Positions 1 to 12,118 of a stretch of DNA of 64,000 bases are shown here, one piece after another. Origin of the DNA: Isoetes taiwanensis (Eukaryota > Streptophyta > Lycopodiopsida > Isoetales > Isoetaceae); assembly GCA_021234155.1 (NCBI GenBank), contig JAJEKV010000017.1, forward strand, positions 21,299,449 through 21,363,448. Reading direction: 5' to 3'. The notes beneath the pieces were generated by a model. It saw only the letters and a list, made by a program, of their open reading frames with translations. It did no database searches and was not told the origin of the DNA. The position numbers and the translations under genes are program-made. Positions within the stretch are counted from its first letter, which is position 1; the number at the start of each line of letters is the position of its first letter.

Positions 1-33
1 GGAATTGTATAACCTCTTATCTCCTCGCTGCAG

Positions 34-391
34 CCCTTGCTTGAATTTGAGCATACAAATGGTTTAACAGGGTTTAGCACATGAGGAGATATGTTGAAGA
101 TGTGATAGCTATTTGCTATGTATGTGTGCATTGAATATATTCAGTCCAAATCCAGGAACTCTAGCTGATTCTTTCATAGTTCTTGAAGAAATAATGTATG
201 GCGATCTAGCAAAGCAGGTCCAAAGTTGGATCATGGTATGTGTCCTTAGTTCTACCCTATTTTGCCACATGTTCAAATTATTTTATGACACTGACTGAAG
301 TTTCAACATTAGCAAGGTGCTTGGTGAATCAAGTCCACGACATCTCTATCTCATCTATGCACAAACCAAGGCGTATGTGAAGGAGTATTGA
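34..391 (+). CDS. 3'-terminal exons of an unrecognised gene (5' part outside window)
   Basis: A probable exon runs about 145-235. It has an AG acceptor before 145 and an ATG|GTATGT donor, and reads ...NPGTLADSFIVLEEIMYG... A last exon at about 317-391 reads VLGESSPRHLYLIYAQTK... and ends in TGA at 389-391, in the same phase. An earlier exon may start at 34 after CTGCAG. The peptide is non-repetitive and polar, like genuine coding sequence, and the intron between 236 and 316 is short and AT-rich. I do not recognise the family. The gene would end about 1.3 kb upstream of the RIBA start on the same strand. The acceptor at 315-316 (CAAG|G) is weak, so exon edges are approximate. Confidence 0.4.
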
Positions 392-749
392 AAACAAAGT
401 CAGGAAAAAGTTTGCACGTGTATTTGCTAAATATTAACTGTGCAGTGCTTCGTTCTAGAGCAGGAAAGGCCTTCAAAGTTTCTACAACACCAAATGCATG
501 TTATTGAAGGCATAACAAACTTGCTTATTCATGTATAATTTAATACAATCTACATTATTTGACAGAGGCAGCGAAATCAATGCTTCCAATGGAACATGTC
601 ATTCTCTGGAATCTCATATGTTTTTCCTGCTAATAACAAACCTTGCTAATATTTATTGAATGAAAAACAACTATTGGTTCAACAACATATTCAAACAAAT
701 TTCATGCAATATGTGTTTATTTGCTAATTTAAGTTCGTGTTCTATTTGT
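392..749. other. AT-rich stretch, 3' flank of the upstream gene
   Basis: No coding signal or repeat is recognised. It probably includes the 3' UTR of the preceding gene. Confidence 0.3.
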
Positions 750-1068
750 TAGGGCCCGAAGGGCCCAAAATTTTTTTTCCAACAAATAACTACCATGAAT
801 ATTAATTAACATTAACCATTACATTCAATGGTTTTAAATTTAAATCCCCCTAAAACCCCCTTTGGTTTGGGTGCATATTCACACGGGGGGTTACGTAGGG
901 CAACGAGAGCTGTCGGTTGGGCATATTTGCCCAATATTCCTTGATCTGGACCGTACGCAGCGATCCTCGTTTGTGGGGTATGCATGTACAAGTTTTTGTA
1001 TACTGTATATTAAAGTTTGTTAAATACTATAAGGTTTCAGCGAATATACTTAATGGTATTAACCTAGA
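750..1068. repeat. Dispersed repeat R1, copy 1
   Basis: About 320 bp matching 32746-33070 in the same orientation. Both begin with a perfect hairpin, GGGCCC-GAA-GGGCCC, followed by AAAATTTTTTTT. Both share a CCCCCTTTGGTTTGGGTGC block, the TTCACACGGGGGGTTAC block and a closing TACTATAAGGTTT segment. It is non-coding. The terminal palindrome suggests a small non-autonomous DNA element. No target duplication could be defined, and a Helitron-type end is possible but the preceding base (G) does not fit. Confidence 0.6.
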
Positions 1069-1701
1069 AAGCTGAAACCACAAGTCTAATACCCCTACTC
1101 CATGAGTCTCATACCCCTTCTAGAATGCAAGCCTAAATCGGGAGCCAATAAATCCACCAGGATAAATTACGAGCATTTTCACAATTTCTAGAAAATTAAG
1201 GATATTTATAAATACCCTCGAAGATTGCCCTAAGGCACTGGGAGTGTTGGCAAAGTTTTTAAGCCCAATCGGAAATTTTCCTACTCTCTCATCAAATAGC
1301 CGAAAATTTTCAGTTCCCAATCGGAAATTTGTATCTCTTATACAAATATGCATAAAAATCTACCGGGATTTTTCCGCAATGCGCTAACTCAACCGGAAAT
1401 TCTTAAACTGGAAATTCTTAGTTTCAACCGGAACAACCCTTCTCTACCCCGGAATTTGCCCAACAGTCTTGCCATTTTAATTTTGAAAAAATGGCGCCTT
1501 ATGGGCAATGGGGTCCGCCAAGAGCATGCCATGCAAAGCTTTGCTTAATCTTATGGGCCACATCTTTGAGATGAGGCTTGGCGAACCATCCCCGGGTACC
1601 TTTCCAACCACGTCTCTTTATCATTACATATCCAAATCAACCGGCAACAGTCTCCCTGCCAGAGCTCATTTTGTTATTTCAAATTTCAGCTCTGTTTTGC
1701 C
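1069..1701. other. Upstream region of the RIBA gene
   Basis: It holds several short CGGAAATT-like motifs between 1260 and 1430 and no convincing long coding frame. The promoter and 5' UTR of the RIBA gene should lie here, but I could not assign a TATA box with confidence. Confidence 0.3.
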
Positions 1702-4683
1702 ATGGTTACTATGGCACTTGTGGCCCCTGTATTCTCTGCAGCAGCTGATCTTGGCAATCCAGTTTTGCTTGCCAATAGATTATGTCATAGTAATTTTCAT
1801 ATTCAAGCCAGTGGGTATTATTCCTCAAGGTCTCATTTTTTTGGGTTTAGGAGCACGGCTTTTGTTACATGTGAGAAGAAACTTAATTATGCAACTGGAA
1901 ATGGTGCAGCAAGTGATCAATTGAACGCAGAAGGTAATGGATCAGGGCCTGAATTTACAGCCAACTTTGAGGAGTTTTTTGTAAGTGAAGTTGACGGTGA
2001 TCCAGACCGGCCTTCCAAAGGCTTCTCTTCAATTGTTGAAGCAGTGGAGGCCATTTCTAATGGCAAGGTAAGTTATCATTATTAAGAAAATCGAAACAAT
2101 GTTTTGCTCATCATCACTAGGTAGATTAGGATTTACTGACTCATGCCCGCAGTTTGTCATTGTTGTTGACAGGAAAACACAGGTAGTCTTGTAATGGCAG
2201 GGAGTGTAGTAACATCGGAAGCAATTACTTTTCTTTTGAAACACTACACTGGGATTGTTTACTGCACAATGACTCTAAAGAATATGGAGCGCTTAAAATT
2301 TCCAACCATTCATTCAAGTGAGGAGAATAATTTGATGTTTTCAACAGCTTTTACAGTACCTGTGGTAAGTATGAAATTCAAGGCCATGTTTGATATATCA
2401 TATTCCATTCACTATTCCTCACGTTACCACTTGTTTCATAAAGGATGTAATAGGAGGAACATCTTCATCTTCTAGTGCATCAGCTTCAAATATGACTAAT
2501 ACTATCCTGGCCTTGTCATCGCCACTATCTAGGCCTGAGCATTTTGTCAACCCTGGTCATATATTTCCTTTGCAATATCAGGATGGAGGTGTCTTGGCAC
2601 GAGCTAGACTCTCTGAGGCCTCAGTTGACCTAGCAATTTTAGCTGGTCTTCCTCCCATAAGCATCTTAGGTGAAGTACTAGTTGATGAAGAGAGCCCAAG
2701 CTCACAGTTGCAAAAGTTACAACAATTTGCCAAGGAATACCATCTGCCTATCATATCAATCTCAGATTTAATCAGGTAGAAGATTCACAAAATATATCTT
2801 GCTCTGTATTCTTGTCAATGGCACTGCAAAAGGGTATTCCATGCATTGAAATTCACATTCACATGAATTACTGCCCTAATACACACAGGTCAACGTCACA
2901 CAGACTTCAGACCATAAAGTAGTCTTTTGTTTCAATTATTAGGTGCCATATTTTGATTTAAGAACAGTGTGTGGATTTTGGAGTACACTTTGTTTTTGAT
3001 AAATGCAATATATATCTATATATGCAGGTATAGACATAAGAGAGAGGCATTGGTTGAAAGGACTGCTGTTGCAAGGCTTCCCACACAATGGGGTACTTTT
3101 AAAGCCTACAGCTATACGTCAAAACGAGATGGAATAGAACATGTTGCTCTTGTGAAGGTAATTTGCCTACAAATATAAGAACACTTTTAGGGTAGAAAAA
3201 TATAACTGAAGCCGCCTATCGATTCAGATGTAATATTTAATATCTAAATATCTGGTTTAACTTGATATATATAGCAGAGTCCAAATATTAATTTGAAGAA
3301 TATAACCATATGCATTCATAGAGAGTCCATTATCCCTTAGGATGGTAAATATAATTTCCCAGCAACATCCTCAGGCATTTAAACTTCAAACCATCTTGCA
3401 GGAATGATAATGGAGATGTCAAAGATGCACAGAAAGTTCTGATGTTTGTAAAGGCACCAACCAAGAAACCACCAAGTGCCTTCCACTTTTATTATTCTGA
3501 TATCTTTCCCATCTTTTCTACTATCTTCTGATTTTAGAGCGAGGATATCAAACTTCATACCCAAGAACTGCAGCTTGTGAGGTACAAAAATTTGAACTTC
3601 CAGGCAATAACAATCAGATAAACGTGCTGTCGTCTTTCTGGAGAGACATGCATGCATTATGATCTTGTGAGCAGCAAGATTTTGTTTCTGACAGGGATTA
3701 TGATGGAAAGGACAAGCTCATGGATGAATACAATGCATAAATCTTGGGAAGCACAGGGACCACTCTCATGGCTATGGCACTCACAAGTCCAAGTCCAATG
3801 AACGGGCGAGAAATGACCATAGTTTTTGCATCTTAAGTAGGTGCAGTATGCCATGTTGTCGCTTCTATGTAAGATCAAGCACAGACTTTATAGACACATT
3901 TATGAATAACCCAGGAACACAACTCATATCTTTTGAAGTTAAACTGCACCTAAACGAGTCTTGTAGTAAACAGTTTTGAAAAAATGTACATATTCTGATT
4001 GCAAAACTGTATGGTTGGTAAGTAAGTAATTCCTATGATACTTTGATATGCTGGCTTCTGACTTATTCATGGATTAATGTCATGTTCATTATCTTTGGCA
4101 TTGAGCAGAGATTTGTTCTTGACATGCAGGGGGATATTGGTGACGGGCTGGATGTACTAGTAAGAGTACATTCTGAATGCTTAACTGGTGATATATTTGG
4201 TTCAAAACGTTGTGACTGTGGAGATCAGCTTAGTGCTGCCATGCAACAAATAGAAATGGCTGGAAGAGGTGTGCTGGTTTACTTGAGAGGGCAAGAAGGG
4301 AGAGGCATTGGGCTAGGGGGCAAAATTAGCGTTTTATAATTTACAAGATGAAGGCCGTGATACAGTAGATGCCAATCTTGAGCTTGGATTGCCAGTTGAT
4401 GCTAGGGATTATGGTATTGGTGCTCAGGTATGTTGCACTGTTCATATTTATTTCTTTATCATGCTGAATTTTTATGTTACAGATTCTGCGAGATATTGGA
4501 GTGAGAAGAATGAAGCTGATGACAAACAACCCATCGAAGTGTGTTGGACTGAAGGGATACGGTCTAGCATTAACAGGACGAATCCCTGTTGTTTCTTCAA
4601 TCACTGCAGAAAATACACGTTACTTGGAGACAAAACGATTAAGGATGGGCCATTTGTATGCTTCAGATCTCCCTGATATGTAA
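1702..4683 (+). CDS. RIBA: RIBA-type riboflavin biosynthesis protein (GTP cyclohydrolase II with degenerate DHBP synthase domain), plastid
   Basis: Six exons: 1702-2067, 2173-2364 (or from 2153), 2444-2775, 3028-3157, 4130-4427, 4483-4683. All join with GT-AG and consistent phase. The first ~95 residues ([16 protein letters not shown]...) are Ser/Ala-rich, like a chloroplast transit peptide. The C-terminal GTP cyclohydrolase II domain, which opens GTP in the first committed step of riboflavin synthesis, keeps the zinc ligands in [15 protein letters not shown] and the [11 protein letters not shown] and MTNNPSK motifs. The N-terminal DHBP synthase domain has lost its signatures: ENEGDL is ENTGSL, the GVSA-DR segment is serine-rich, and GHTEAS is RLSEAS. 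This resembles plant RIBA paralogues reported to keep only one activity. Exon 5 needs one base fewer in the G run at 4316-4320; otherwise it stops at 4337-4339. The run is a likely homopolymer error. Introns separate every exon; the longest is 3158-4129. Confidence 0.88.
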
Positions 4684-5189
4684 ATGGGGCAATCCAAAAT
4701 TGTTTAAAATACATTTGTAAGATATAAATGCTAAATATGTAGAAAATCATTGCTAAAATTTGACTCGTCGAACATATTATTAGGACAAATTTAGCTCCCC
4801 AATTTATCCTTAGTTCCCTGTTAGCTAGGCCCTTGGTTCACTAATGGTAGTAAATTTGAAATTTTTGTTCTCGCATCATTAGCTTCAGCTACAACATGTC
4901 AGGCAAAGCATCTTGAATTGGTTGTCAAAGCCCAGCAAGACTGTGAGTAGTGCACTAGCATTATAAGGCACCTTGTCAAGTTATCATGCTGTTCAACATG
5001 AGCCTTTTTAAATTGGTCAAGACCGGAGAGCGTCTTGAACACTAAAGAAACTTGAATCGTCGTAATAGAATGCATAGGAGCATTTTGACAATTTCAAAGA
5101 AATGGCGTCATTTTAAAAAAATTTCTCATGTACATAGGTATTCTAGGAAATTTGAACTTGTAGATTCTCCTGTATTATAGAATTTGCAA
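4684..5189. other. Spacer between converging RIBA and receptor-kinase genes
   Basis: AT-rich and non-coding. It should hold the 3' UTR of RIBA (+). The sequence around 5160-5240 resembles the 3' flank of the kinase copy at 24830-24960. Confidence 0.4.
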
Positions 5190-6637
5190 CTGAAGCTGTT
5201 CGAGAGGAACGAAGGAAAGGCAGATTTGGGATAACATTGGGAAGAATGGGAAGAGCAGCTTCACCCGTCCAGTATCTGACAACATCTTTTAATGTTTGGT
5301 CTCTCTACAGGATCCGATGGCAACAAAGCAAACCCAAGGACAACACAACTCTCATCTGCTCACCATCATAGTGTGATTGAAGTCTGGCATACAACTTTAA
5401 TCAGGTCATTGTTCTCTTGTGCTTGCCAAACCCATTCCAACAAAAAAAAAAAAAAATTTCATTTTCCCAGGGCATGCTAAGAACAGGTTTTCCACATGCC
5501 ATCTCCAAAAGTAGGATGCCATAGCTGTATATGTCAGATTTGATACTAGCTCTACCCATCCAGGCCAACTCTGGCGCCATATAGCCCAATGTCCCAGCCA
5601 TTGTCATTGTTTGTTGTGACCGAGTGGTTTGCATGAGCTTTGACAGTCCAAAATCCCCAAACGTGCCACAAAGTTGCTGTCTAATAGCACATTTGTAGCC
5701 TTGATATCTCGATTGATATCTCGATGTATAATTCTTTTGTTCCCATCCTCCATGTAAGAAAACAGTCCCTCGGCCACACCCTTTCGCTATCTCATACCTC
5801 TGACTCCATGTTAAAAGGCGATCTGGTGAAAATAAATGCTGATTCAGACTTCCATTTGGCATGTACTCATATACCAGGATCAACTTTTCATTCTCATGAC
5901 ACCATCCTCTCAATCCAACTAGGTTTTTGTGCCTAAGAAGACCTATCACAGAAATCTCTGCTGAAAATTGCTGATGCACTTCTACTGACATCACTTTCAC
6001 TGCCACTTCAGTTCCATCAGTAGGCAAGATCCCTTTATAAACACTACCATATCCCCCCCCTTACCAAGCATCAGGCTTTCATTAAACCCTTTGGTGGCTG
6101 TGCTTAAATCTCCGTAGCTAAATCTTGAAATAGGTGCTTCTACACATTTAGAATCCCATTGCGGAGGAGTTGGAGACAGGATTTTTCTTCTCTTGAGCCA
6201 GACAAAGCAACTATTGTAGCAGAGATGAATACTGCAAGAGGAACTGCTATGGCAAGAGGAACAACGAACTCTTTGGAAGAAGAAGAAGAGGCAGCAGCAG
6301 TAGTATTGCTGCTACATTGGCTCTGGCATCCAGAACCGCAGTAAGCTGAAGTAACCCCGCAGTATCCAAATTCGCTGCAACAAGCATTATCTGTACAAAG
6401 CGCATTGCCTGATTGAATACCACATTCAGTTGTGGTGCTATTAGTAGTAGTAATGTTGCATTGGCTCTGGCATCCAGAACCACAATACTCAGAGGTGGAA
6501 CCACAATATCCATATTTGCTACAACATAGATTAGAAGCGCAAAGAGCTCCTCCAGCTGCTTCACCACAGTTCTGTGCTGTGGTGCCTGATACAACCATCA
6601 ATGCCAACAGAACTAGAACACTCGAAATGTTGGCCAT
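5190..6637 (-). pseudogene. Hevein-domain receptor-like kinase, copy 1 (frameshifted)
   Basis: Starts at ATG 6637. Residues 1-21 are a signal peptide. Residues 22-60 and 71-108 are two complete hevein (ChtBD1) domains, each with eight cysteines ([17 protein letters not shown] and [18 protein letters not shown]). A Ser/Thr linker and a membrane span ([20 protein letters not shown]) follow. Near 6190 the frame shifts by one into the juxtamembrane and kinase part (WLKRRK, FSYGDLSTATKGF). The kinase keeps EVAVKVM, DFGLSK, GTLGYMAPELA and SDIYSYGILLLEMA. It is broken by 8 C instead of 6 at 6053-6060 in the glycine loop, by a 12 bp tandem duplication in the catalytic HRD loop (about 5703-5730), and by an A run at 5441-5454. 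The family would sense chitin at the plasma membrane. The architecture is clear. Whether all breaks are real is uncertain, since two sit in homopolymers. No intron is needed. Confidence 0.75.
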
Positions 6638-7206
6638 ACTTTGATAATACAGAAAGCAAAACCCGAAAGTCTTTTATCATCAAGAATACATGAACGACTT
6701 TTGGGTTTTTCCCAAAAGTGTTACATGTCATGATAAATGATGTACTAGGTCCTATCGTCTTCAGGGAATTTCTCACTCACCTTCATAAGAAAATGGGAGT
6801 CTTCTGTTCTTCTAGCACTGTTATTTATGCCTAGTCAAAATTTCAGTATGTAAGAACGTCATCCTTGTTTACATTATAGAAATACAGGACATGGCGCAGT
6901 CAATTTAATGAACACAGACACGACGTCTACATTAGATGGCCTTAAAAAAATGGAAGGGGTAGTGCAATTTGTTCTTTTTTTTACAGAACACTTTGACTTC
7001 GTACGTTTATTGTTTTGGAATAACTTATCAGATGAACCTTGAAATCTTGTCTCCTTGCTACGAGGGGATGCTTCAAATTTTGTCGTATTACCGAAGTCTT
7101 TTAATTCCCATTTTATTAAGGATTAGTAAACGGCATAAGTAACAGTCTGTCAACTTGAATGATGTATGTAGTTCGTGAATGTGGTAGGTAACCGGCCGGA
7201 TTGAGG
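6638..7206. other. Upstream flank of receptor-kinase copy 1
   Basis: Non-coding and AT-rich. It should hold the promoter of the minus-strand kinase gene. No motif was assigned. Confidence 0.3.
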
Positions 7207-7280
7207 GGTAAACCGGCACGCGGGGCCGCCGCTACCTGCCAGTTTTTCGGCCGAAAACCCCGAAGTCCTGCCGGTTTACC
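7207..7280. repeat. GC-rich foldback (12 bp arms)
   Basis: GGTAAACCGGCA at 7207-7218 is the exact reverse complement of 7269-7280. The 50-base loop is GC-rich and itself contains TTCGGCCGAA. It is an island in AT-rich DNA and may be the end of a small DNA element. Confidence 0.55.
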
Positions 7281-9880
7281 TATTCTCACTTTAATTTTCT
7301 CTGGCCGACATTTTTTTCCCTTTTTTCCTCTGACGATGGAGGGGGGATTTTTCTTTATGGGTTAAGGGGGTTATTTTTTGCTGATAGATGAAATTGTAGA
7401 CAATTTAGTGGCATTAATGAATAACCAAAGAAATTTGAAATGACAGTTGATGTAAATGAACAAAAACTTGGCACACGTTTATTTAACGAACCATGTGGAA
7501 AAAACATAGCAGACGAACATGTTTCAAAGGAATGATCGCAAGACATCATCTGTAAGTACAGATTGGATGATGATGTTGATAGACAATTTTGGATCTTGAT
7601 AAACGTGGAACCTATAATTGCTCTAACCTATAATCGCTCTATCCTAACCATTGGAAAAGGGCATATTCCCAAGGATATGCCCTTTCCCAAAACCAGAACC
7701 GTCCAACCCAAGTCAAGATGGGGTCAAAACCCCATTTCCATGTCAGCCTAAGGTGCATGAGAATGTATTCGATTGAAGTCAACTGCATACATACACACAA
7801 GCACCAAACAACTCAACCTGTTCTACAAACATACAGTTAAAGCAGCGTGTCTGCTATGAACCAATATTCTGCACAACTGTGTGACTTGCAAAAAGGCAGA
7901 AAGACATGTGAAGACAGATTGCAATAGAGCGAGGATGCACCGGCAAAGACTCCATAAAGATGTCGCCAACGAAAAGACAAACGAGAAAGATGAATTGCCA
8001 ATATATTGCAGCCTTCATCAAAACAATCGGGGATTTGAACCCCCTGCCAAGAGACGACAGTACCAATGCCCTGCCATAAACATAGACTCAGAAGAACAAA
8101 ATAAAAACTCCTACTGTGATAAACTACAACACTCATATGAAGTCGGCCATGAGACAATCGAAAAAAAGATGGGGTTTCTTATGTCACCCTGCTCACAATC
8201 TTCACGCCCTGCCATGAACTCCCTCTTGCAAAAAAAACAGCAAACAACATGATTTCATCGCCCTGCAACATGCTGGAAGATGCAAGAAGCATGCCCTCAC
8301 CGTAACAACTCACCAAAGATCATCCTTCAGGGCCCGACCATGCGCTTAGCTATATCATTTCGCCAGAGGCCGCCATGGCAAAATGAAATGAGCTTGAAAA
8401 AGAAGGCCCCGCCTCACGCACACCTCGCTAAGAATCCGCCATGGCCACGCCCCCGCCCGCCTCGCTCCGCCCGATCCATCCGCTTCCACGCCAAGACAAA
8501 GAAGCACGCCACGACTCCACTTCTAAAAAATTAGCACTTCCCAAAACCAAAACACCCCATTCGACCATTGCCAACCCAAAACCAATTTCGTAAGTCAGCA
8601 AAATACCATTTTTAGATACGAATACATGGCTAAACCTTGCAAAATCATATGTTACACGACCCCCAAACAACATTTTGGGAACCTAATAGCAAGGACCACT
8701 ATAAAAAATTTCGACATCTAGCTTTTCAAAGATATATGTTATGTTAGGCAGCAAGATAGAAGTTATATATTACATTACTGATTGAAAATGCTAGATTGCA
8801 AAGCATCCTAACGGAAGAGCAACTATGCACCTGTGATCCTCCATTGCTCAAAATATAGCAACTCAGGGCATAGTTTTTCTACTTGAACTGGAGTTCAACC
8901 TTAACTATTCTCTTTGACTATCCTTCAACAATTTGTGGAGTGAGTTCATATATGAAAGAGCTCTTGTAAAGCATAGACAAAAGAGAGGCTATCTAAAAGA
9001 CAATTTTACTGTGATATGTAAAAATGCACTTTTTGTCCTATGGCCTGCTTAGGCCTCCTTGAACGTTAATAGCAATTATCTCGTCTTAATACCCTTGCAC
9101 ATGATATGCTTGCACTGAGTATATTATTTCTTCATTGTTCTAGCTTGAAAATTTGCACAAGTGCATGTTGAATATTTGCAAATACTTACCTTCTAAGTTC
9201 TGTTTGGCCTTCTAAACAACATTCAACATGTGAATGAGGTGTGGTGTGGTGACTCTCGTTCAAAGTAGTTCACATTTCAAGTGCAGAGTTTGTTGAGTCT
9301 TTTTTTTTTGGTTCTTCCCCAATTTTGTCCTTCTATTCAAGTCTGTTTTTTGCGTCCTTCCTCCATTTTTCAAACCACTCCATAACATGCCATGGCCAAG
9401 GAAAATCCCCCCTGCACAAGGGAATCTGGCCGTGAAGAACTGCTGGAAGTTTCGGTAGATTGGAAGCCGGCTGTGAAGATCCAGCGCAGAGGTCGAAATC
9501 ATAAAATGTGAGTAATTGATTGTGGTCCAGTTCATTTTTGTTGGGTTGTGCCTGCTGTTTTATGCTATTTTTCATGGATTCCTATAGAGCCAAAGATGCT
9601 CTACTGTAAATTGTCCAATGTTTGATTTTGTATGCGAAAGGATGGATTTATTGATGGAGCTCTTCGATTTGTTCTTACAGATGTCTTAAAAAGGGATCCA
9701 ACCAGCGGCGGCGTCAGAACAGACCACCGGCGCCGCCCCAAAAATCAGACAAGTTTTTTCCTATTTTTCTGTAAGTTCTTGGTTTTGTGGGTTCTTGTTT
9801 TGATTCAAAACACCCTATGCGGCGCTGTCCCCCTCAGACTGGACTAGATCGCCATTACTGCTCTATTTTTTCTTTGTCCA
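7281..9880. other. Gene-poor stretch
   Basis: No coding family recognised. 7600-7700 is locally repetitive (two CTATAATCGCTCT-like copies, and a GGGCATAT inverted motif around 7661-7685). 8380-8530 is GC-richer. A tRNA B-box-like palindrome lies at 8028-8043 on the minus strand, without a convincing tRNA fold. Confidence 0.3.
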
Positions 9881-10066
9881 GAAAAAGATGCCGGATGTTC
9901 CTTGTTTTTGTGAGTTCTTGTGTAAGCACTATTATCGAAGATTCTAGATTTAAAAAATTCGTTGCTCTTGCAGAAAAAACCGTTACTCTTGCAGAAAAAA
10001 GATGCCCGATGTTTCTTGTGTTTGTGGGTTCCTGTTTAAGCAATATAGAAGATGCCGGATTTGAAA
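9881..10066. repeat. Tandem duplication, about 113 bp x 1.6
   Basis: GAAAAAGATGCCGGATGTT at 9881 recurs as GAAAAAAGATGCCCGATGTT at 9994. Both are followed by a parallel TTCTTG...GTGGGTTC...AAGCA series. Non-coding. Confidence 0.6.
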
Positions 10067-10619
10067 ACTCCTGCAGAATACTATGTAGTCATTGAAGAAT
10101 ACTCTTGTTTTGAGGCCTTTTGGAGGCTTTGCATTTCTTGTCACACTTTTCGCATGATGTTGCTGCATTTCTTATCACACTCTTTGCAGCATGTCTCAGC
10201 GTTCTCTCACCTTTGGAACCCAGGCAGCGCCGCCCCCTCATTTTTAGGCCTTTTGCCTTGAAGCTTTGTCAATGCCGTGAAATTTTGAAAGAATGGAACC
10301 CATACCTAAACACCTGGAAATATTTTTTAAACATGTGGAGATGCCAAACCCTGGTAATTTTTGCAGTGACAATTGTTTTCAATAAGGTTTTTAGTTCTTA
10401 TATTGATAGAATGGAGCCAATGTTTCACACAAAGGAGCTTGCACATGGGCCTTGGTAAGGATTGCAATTGGATGACGTCTCTAGCAAGCTTCAATGTGGT
10501 AAAATCTAATTGGCATAAGTAATTTTAGTCCCTAGAAGTCTAATTCTATGCAATCCATCTTTATTGCATTTGTTGATGAGAGTTCCTTTTGCTATTCATA
10601 GTTAAAGTACTTCTCTTTA

Positions 10620-11510
10620 TTTTGCAATGCAAAACTCGAAGGTAGTACAAGATATTAATTTGCAAATGGTTCAAACTAGGGGCAGGAATCTAGATTTTCA
10701 GCCCGTGGATTTGGAGTCACCCAGATTGAATAGAGTAAAAGCACTTAAAATCATGTCTAATAATTCTATCACCCCAGATCATGAAACATTGCAAGAAGAG
10801 GATGTCCATGGAGGAGACAATGAGAAATGGAAAATGATGCCCCCATATTCAATTCTAAGACCACAGCAGGTGTTGGTACAAAAGAAACAATGCGACATAT
10901 GAAAGGCTAGAGGATGATAGTAATGAGGATTTGACGCAACCTTCCTAATGGAAATGATTCCTGATACCCTTGAAGAAAGGAAGAAAACGAAGCATAAAGT
11001 TATTGATGTATCGGATGAGGAGACTATAGAGGTTGGGCATATAGAGCAGACATGTCCACAACCCTTTGAAACTATTTCCAGGGTTGCCTCATTTCTTCTC
11101 TGGTTTCTCAGGTCTAGAATATGCTCTATCATTCATCATCATCATTTGCAAGGCACCAAATGTTTTGCAAGTCCACAAAGACAAAGCAATGAAAATTCTA
11201 TTTTGTTCATGGAGTATTTATTGGGAATGCTTTGTCCAGAATTTCTTTGCATGAACAAGCTCAATAGTAACGGCTTGTACTATTCATGGATGCCATTGGT
11301 TCTCATTTGATAGTGATCCTGTTTTATGTGGTCTTGTGAAAACTAATAGCATATGCAAACTTATGAAGCCAGATGTATTGCGTTCGAGGAGCAAGGATGC
11401 AAGATATGAGTTGAACTCTGAAGATGATGATGTTGTGGGACAAGATGTTGAGGAGCTCGACGAACAAATAGAATCTCACTCCTTGAAGATTATGCATTTG
11501 TAGCCATATA
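10620..11510 (+). pseudogene. Relic of an acidic protein-coding sequence, unknown family
   Basis: Frames at 10627-10902, about 10888-10947 (ATYERLEDDSNEDLTQPS) and 10948-11060 (PDTLEERKKTKHKVIDVSD) are continued by one at about 11340-11505 (LRSRSKDARYELNSEDDD...). They are non-repetitive, rich in Asp, Glu and Lys, and look like one coding region broken by frameshifts. It could be a gene or a transposon ORF. I do not recognise it, and nothing nearby identifies it. Confidence 0.35.
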
Positions 11511-12118
11511 TAAGTGATTGTTAGTATTGCTACATGTTTGCAATGTAATGCCTCTGAGCGTTCACCTATTACGGATGTTTATGGACGGTAAATGTATTGA
11601 AAGTTTGAGATAGACATAGCAAATATCACATTGCTATCTCATCTGCATTCTTTATCAGACATCTAATTTATCTATCTATATATTTAATAAGCATGTTTTG
11701 GTACCAACAAAAACTATGGCAAACATTTGTTGCACGTTTTCTGGCTTAACTATGCTTTTGCATTTTTGTTAGGTTCTACATACTACTTTTTTCGTCTTAT
11801 TTTGGATAATGATTAAAGGAATTGTTTATGCATTATGAGACTCTATATTTAAAACAAAGTTAGATACCTAGAACATGTCTTAAAATTTTATATACATTCA
11901 TTCACATACATGTATATGCCTATGAAGGGTTTTTTAGAGGTATGTCTTGCACCAACCTATAAAAACCCTCTAAACAATCCTTAAATAAACCCTCCAAAAA
12001 TCTACACTCACGATGGAGGATGCAGGAGCTTTTGGCGATGGCGCCGCTTGCATTGAGGCATTGCATGCCATTATGATTTTAAGGTTGTTGTGTGTGTAGC
12101 CTTCGCTCGGGCGCTTTT
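11511..12118. other. AT-rich spacer
   Basis: Nothing recognised up to the left terminal repeat of the retroelement. Confidence 0.3.

Noticed and set aside
6159-6644. Plus-strand frames opposite the hevein domains
   Set aside because: Shadows of the minus-strand cysteine-rich coding sequence.
8000-8070. Minus-strand tRNA candidate (GGGGTTCAAATCCCC)
   Set aside because: The T-arm is perfect, but I could not form acceptor, D and anticodon arms. At most a SINE or tRNA relic.
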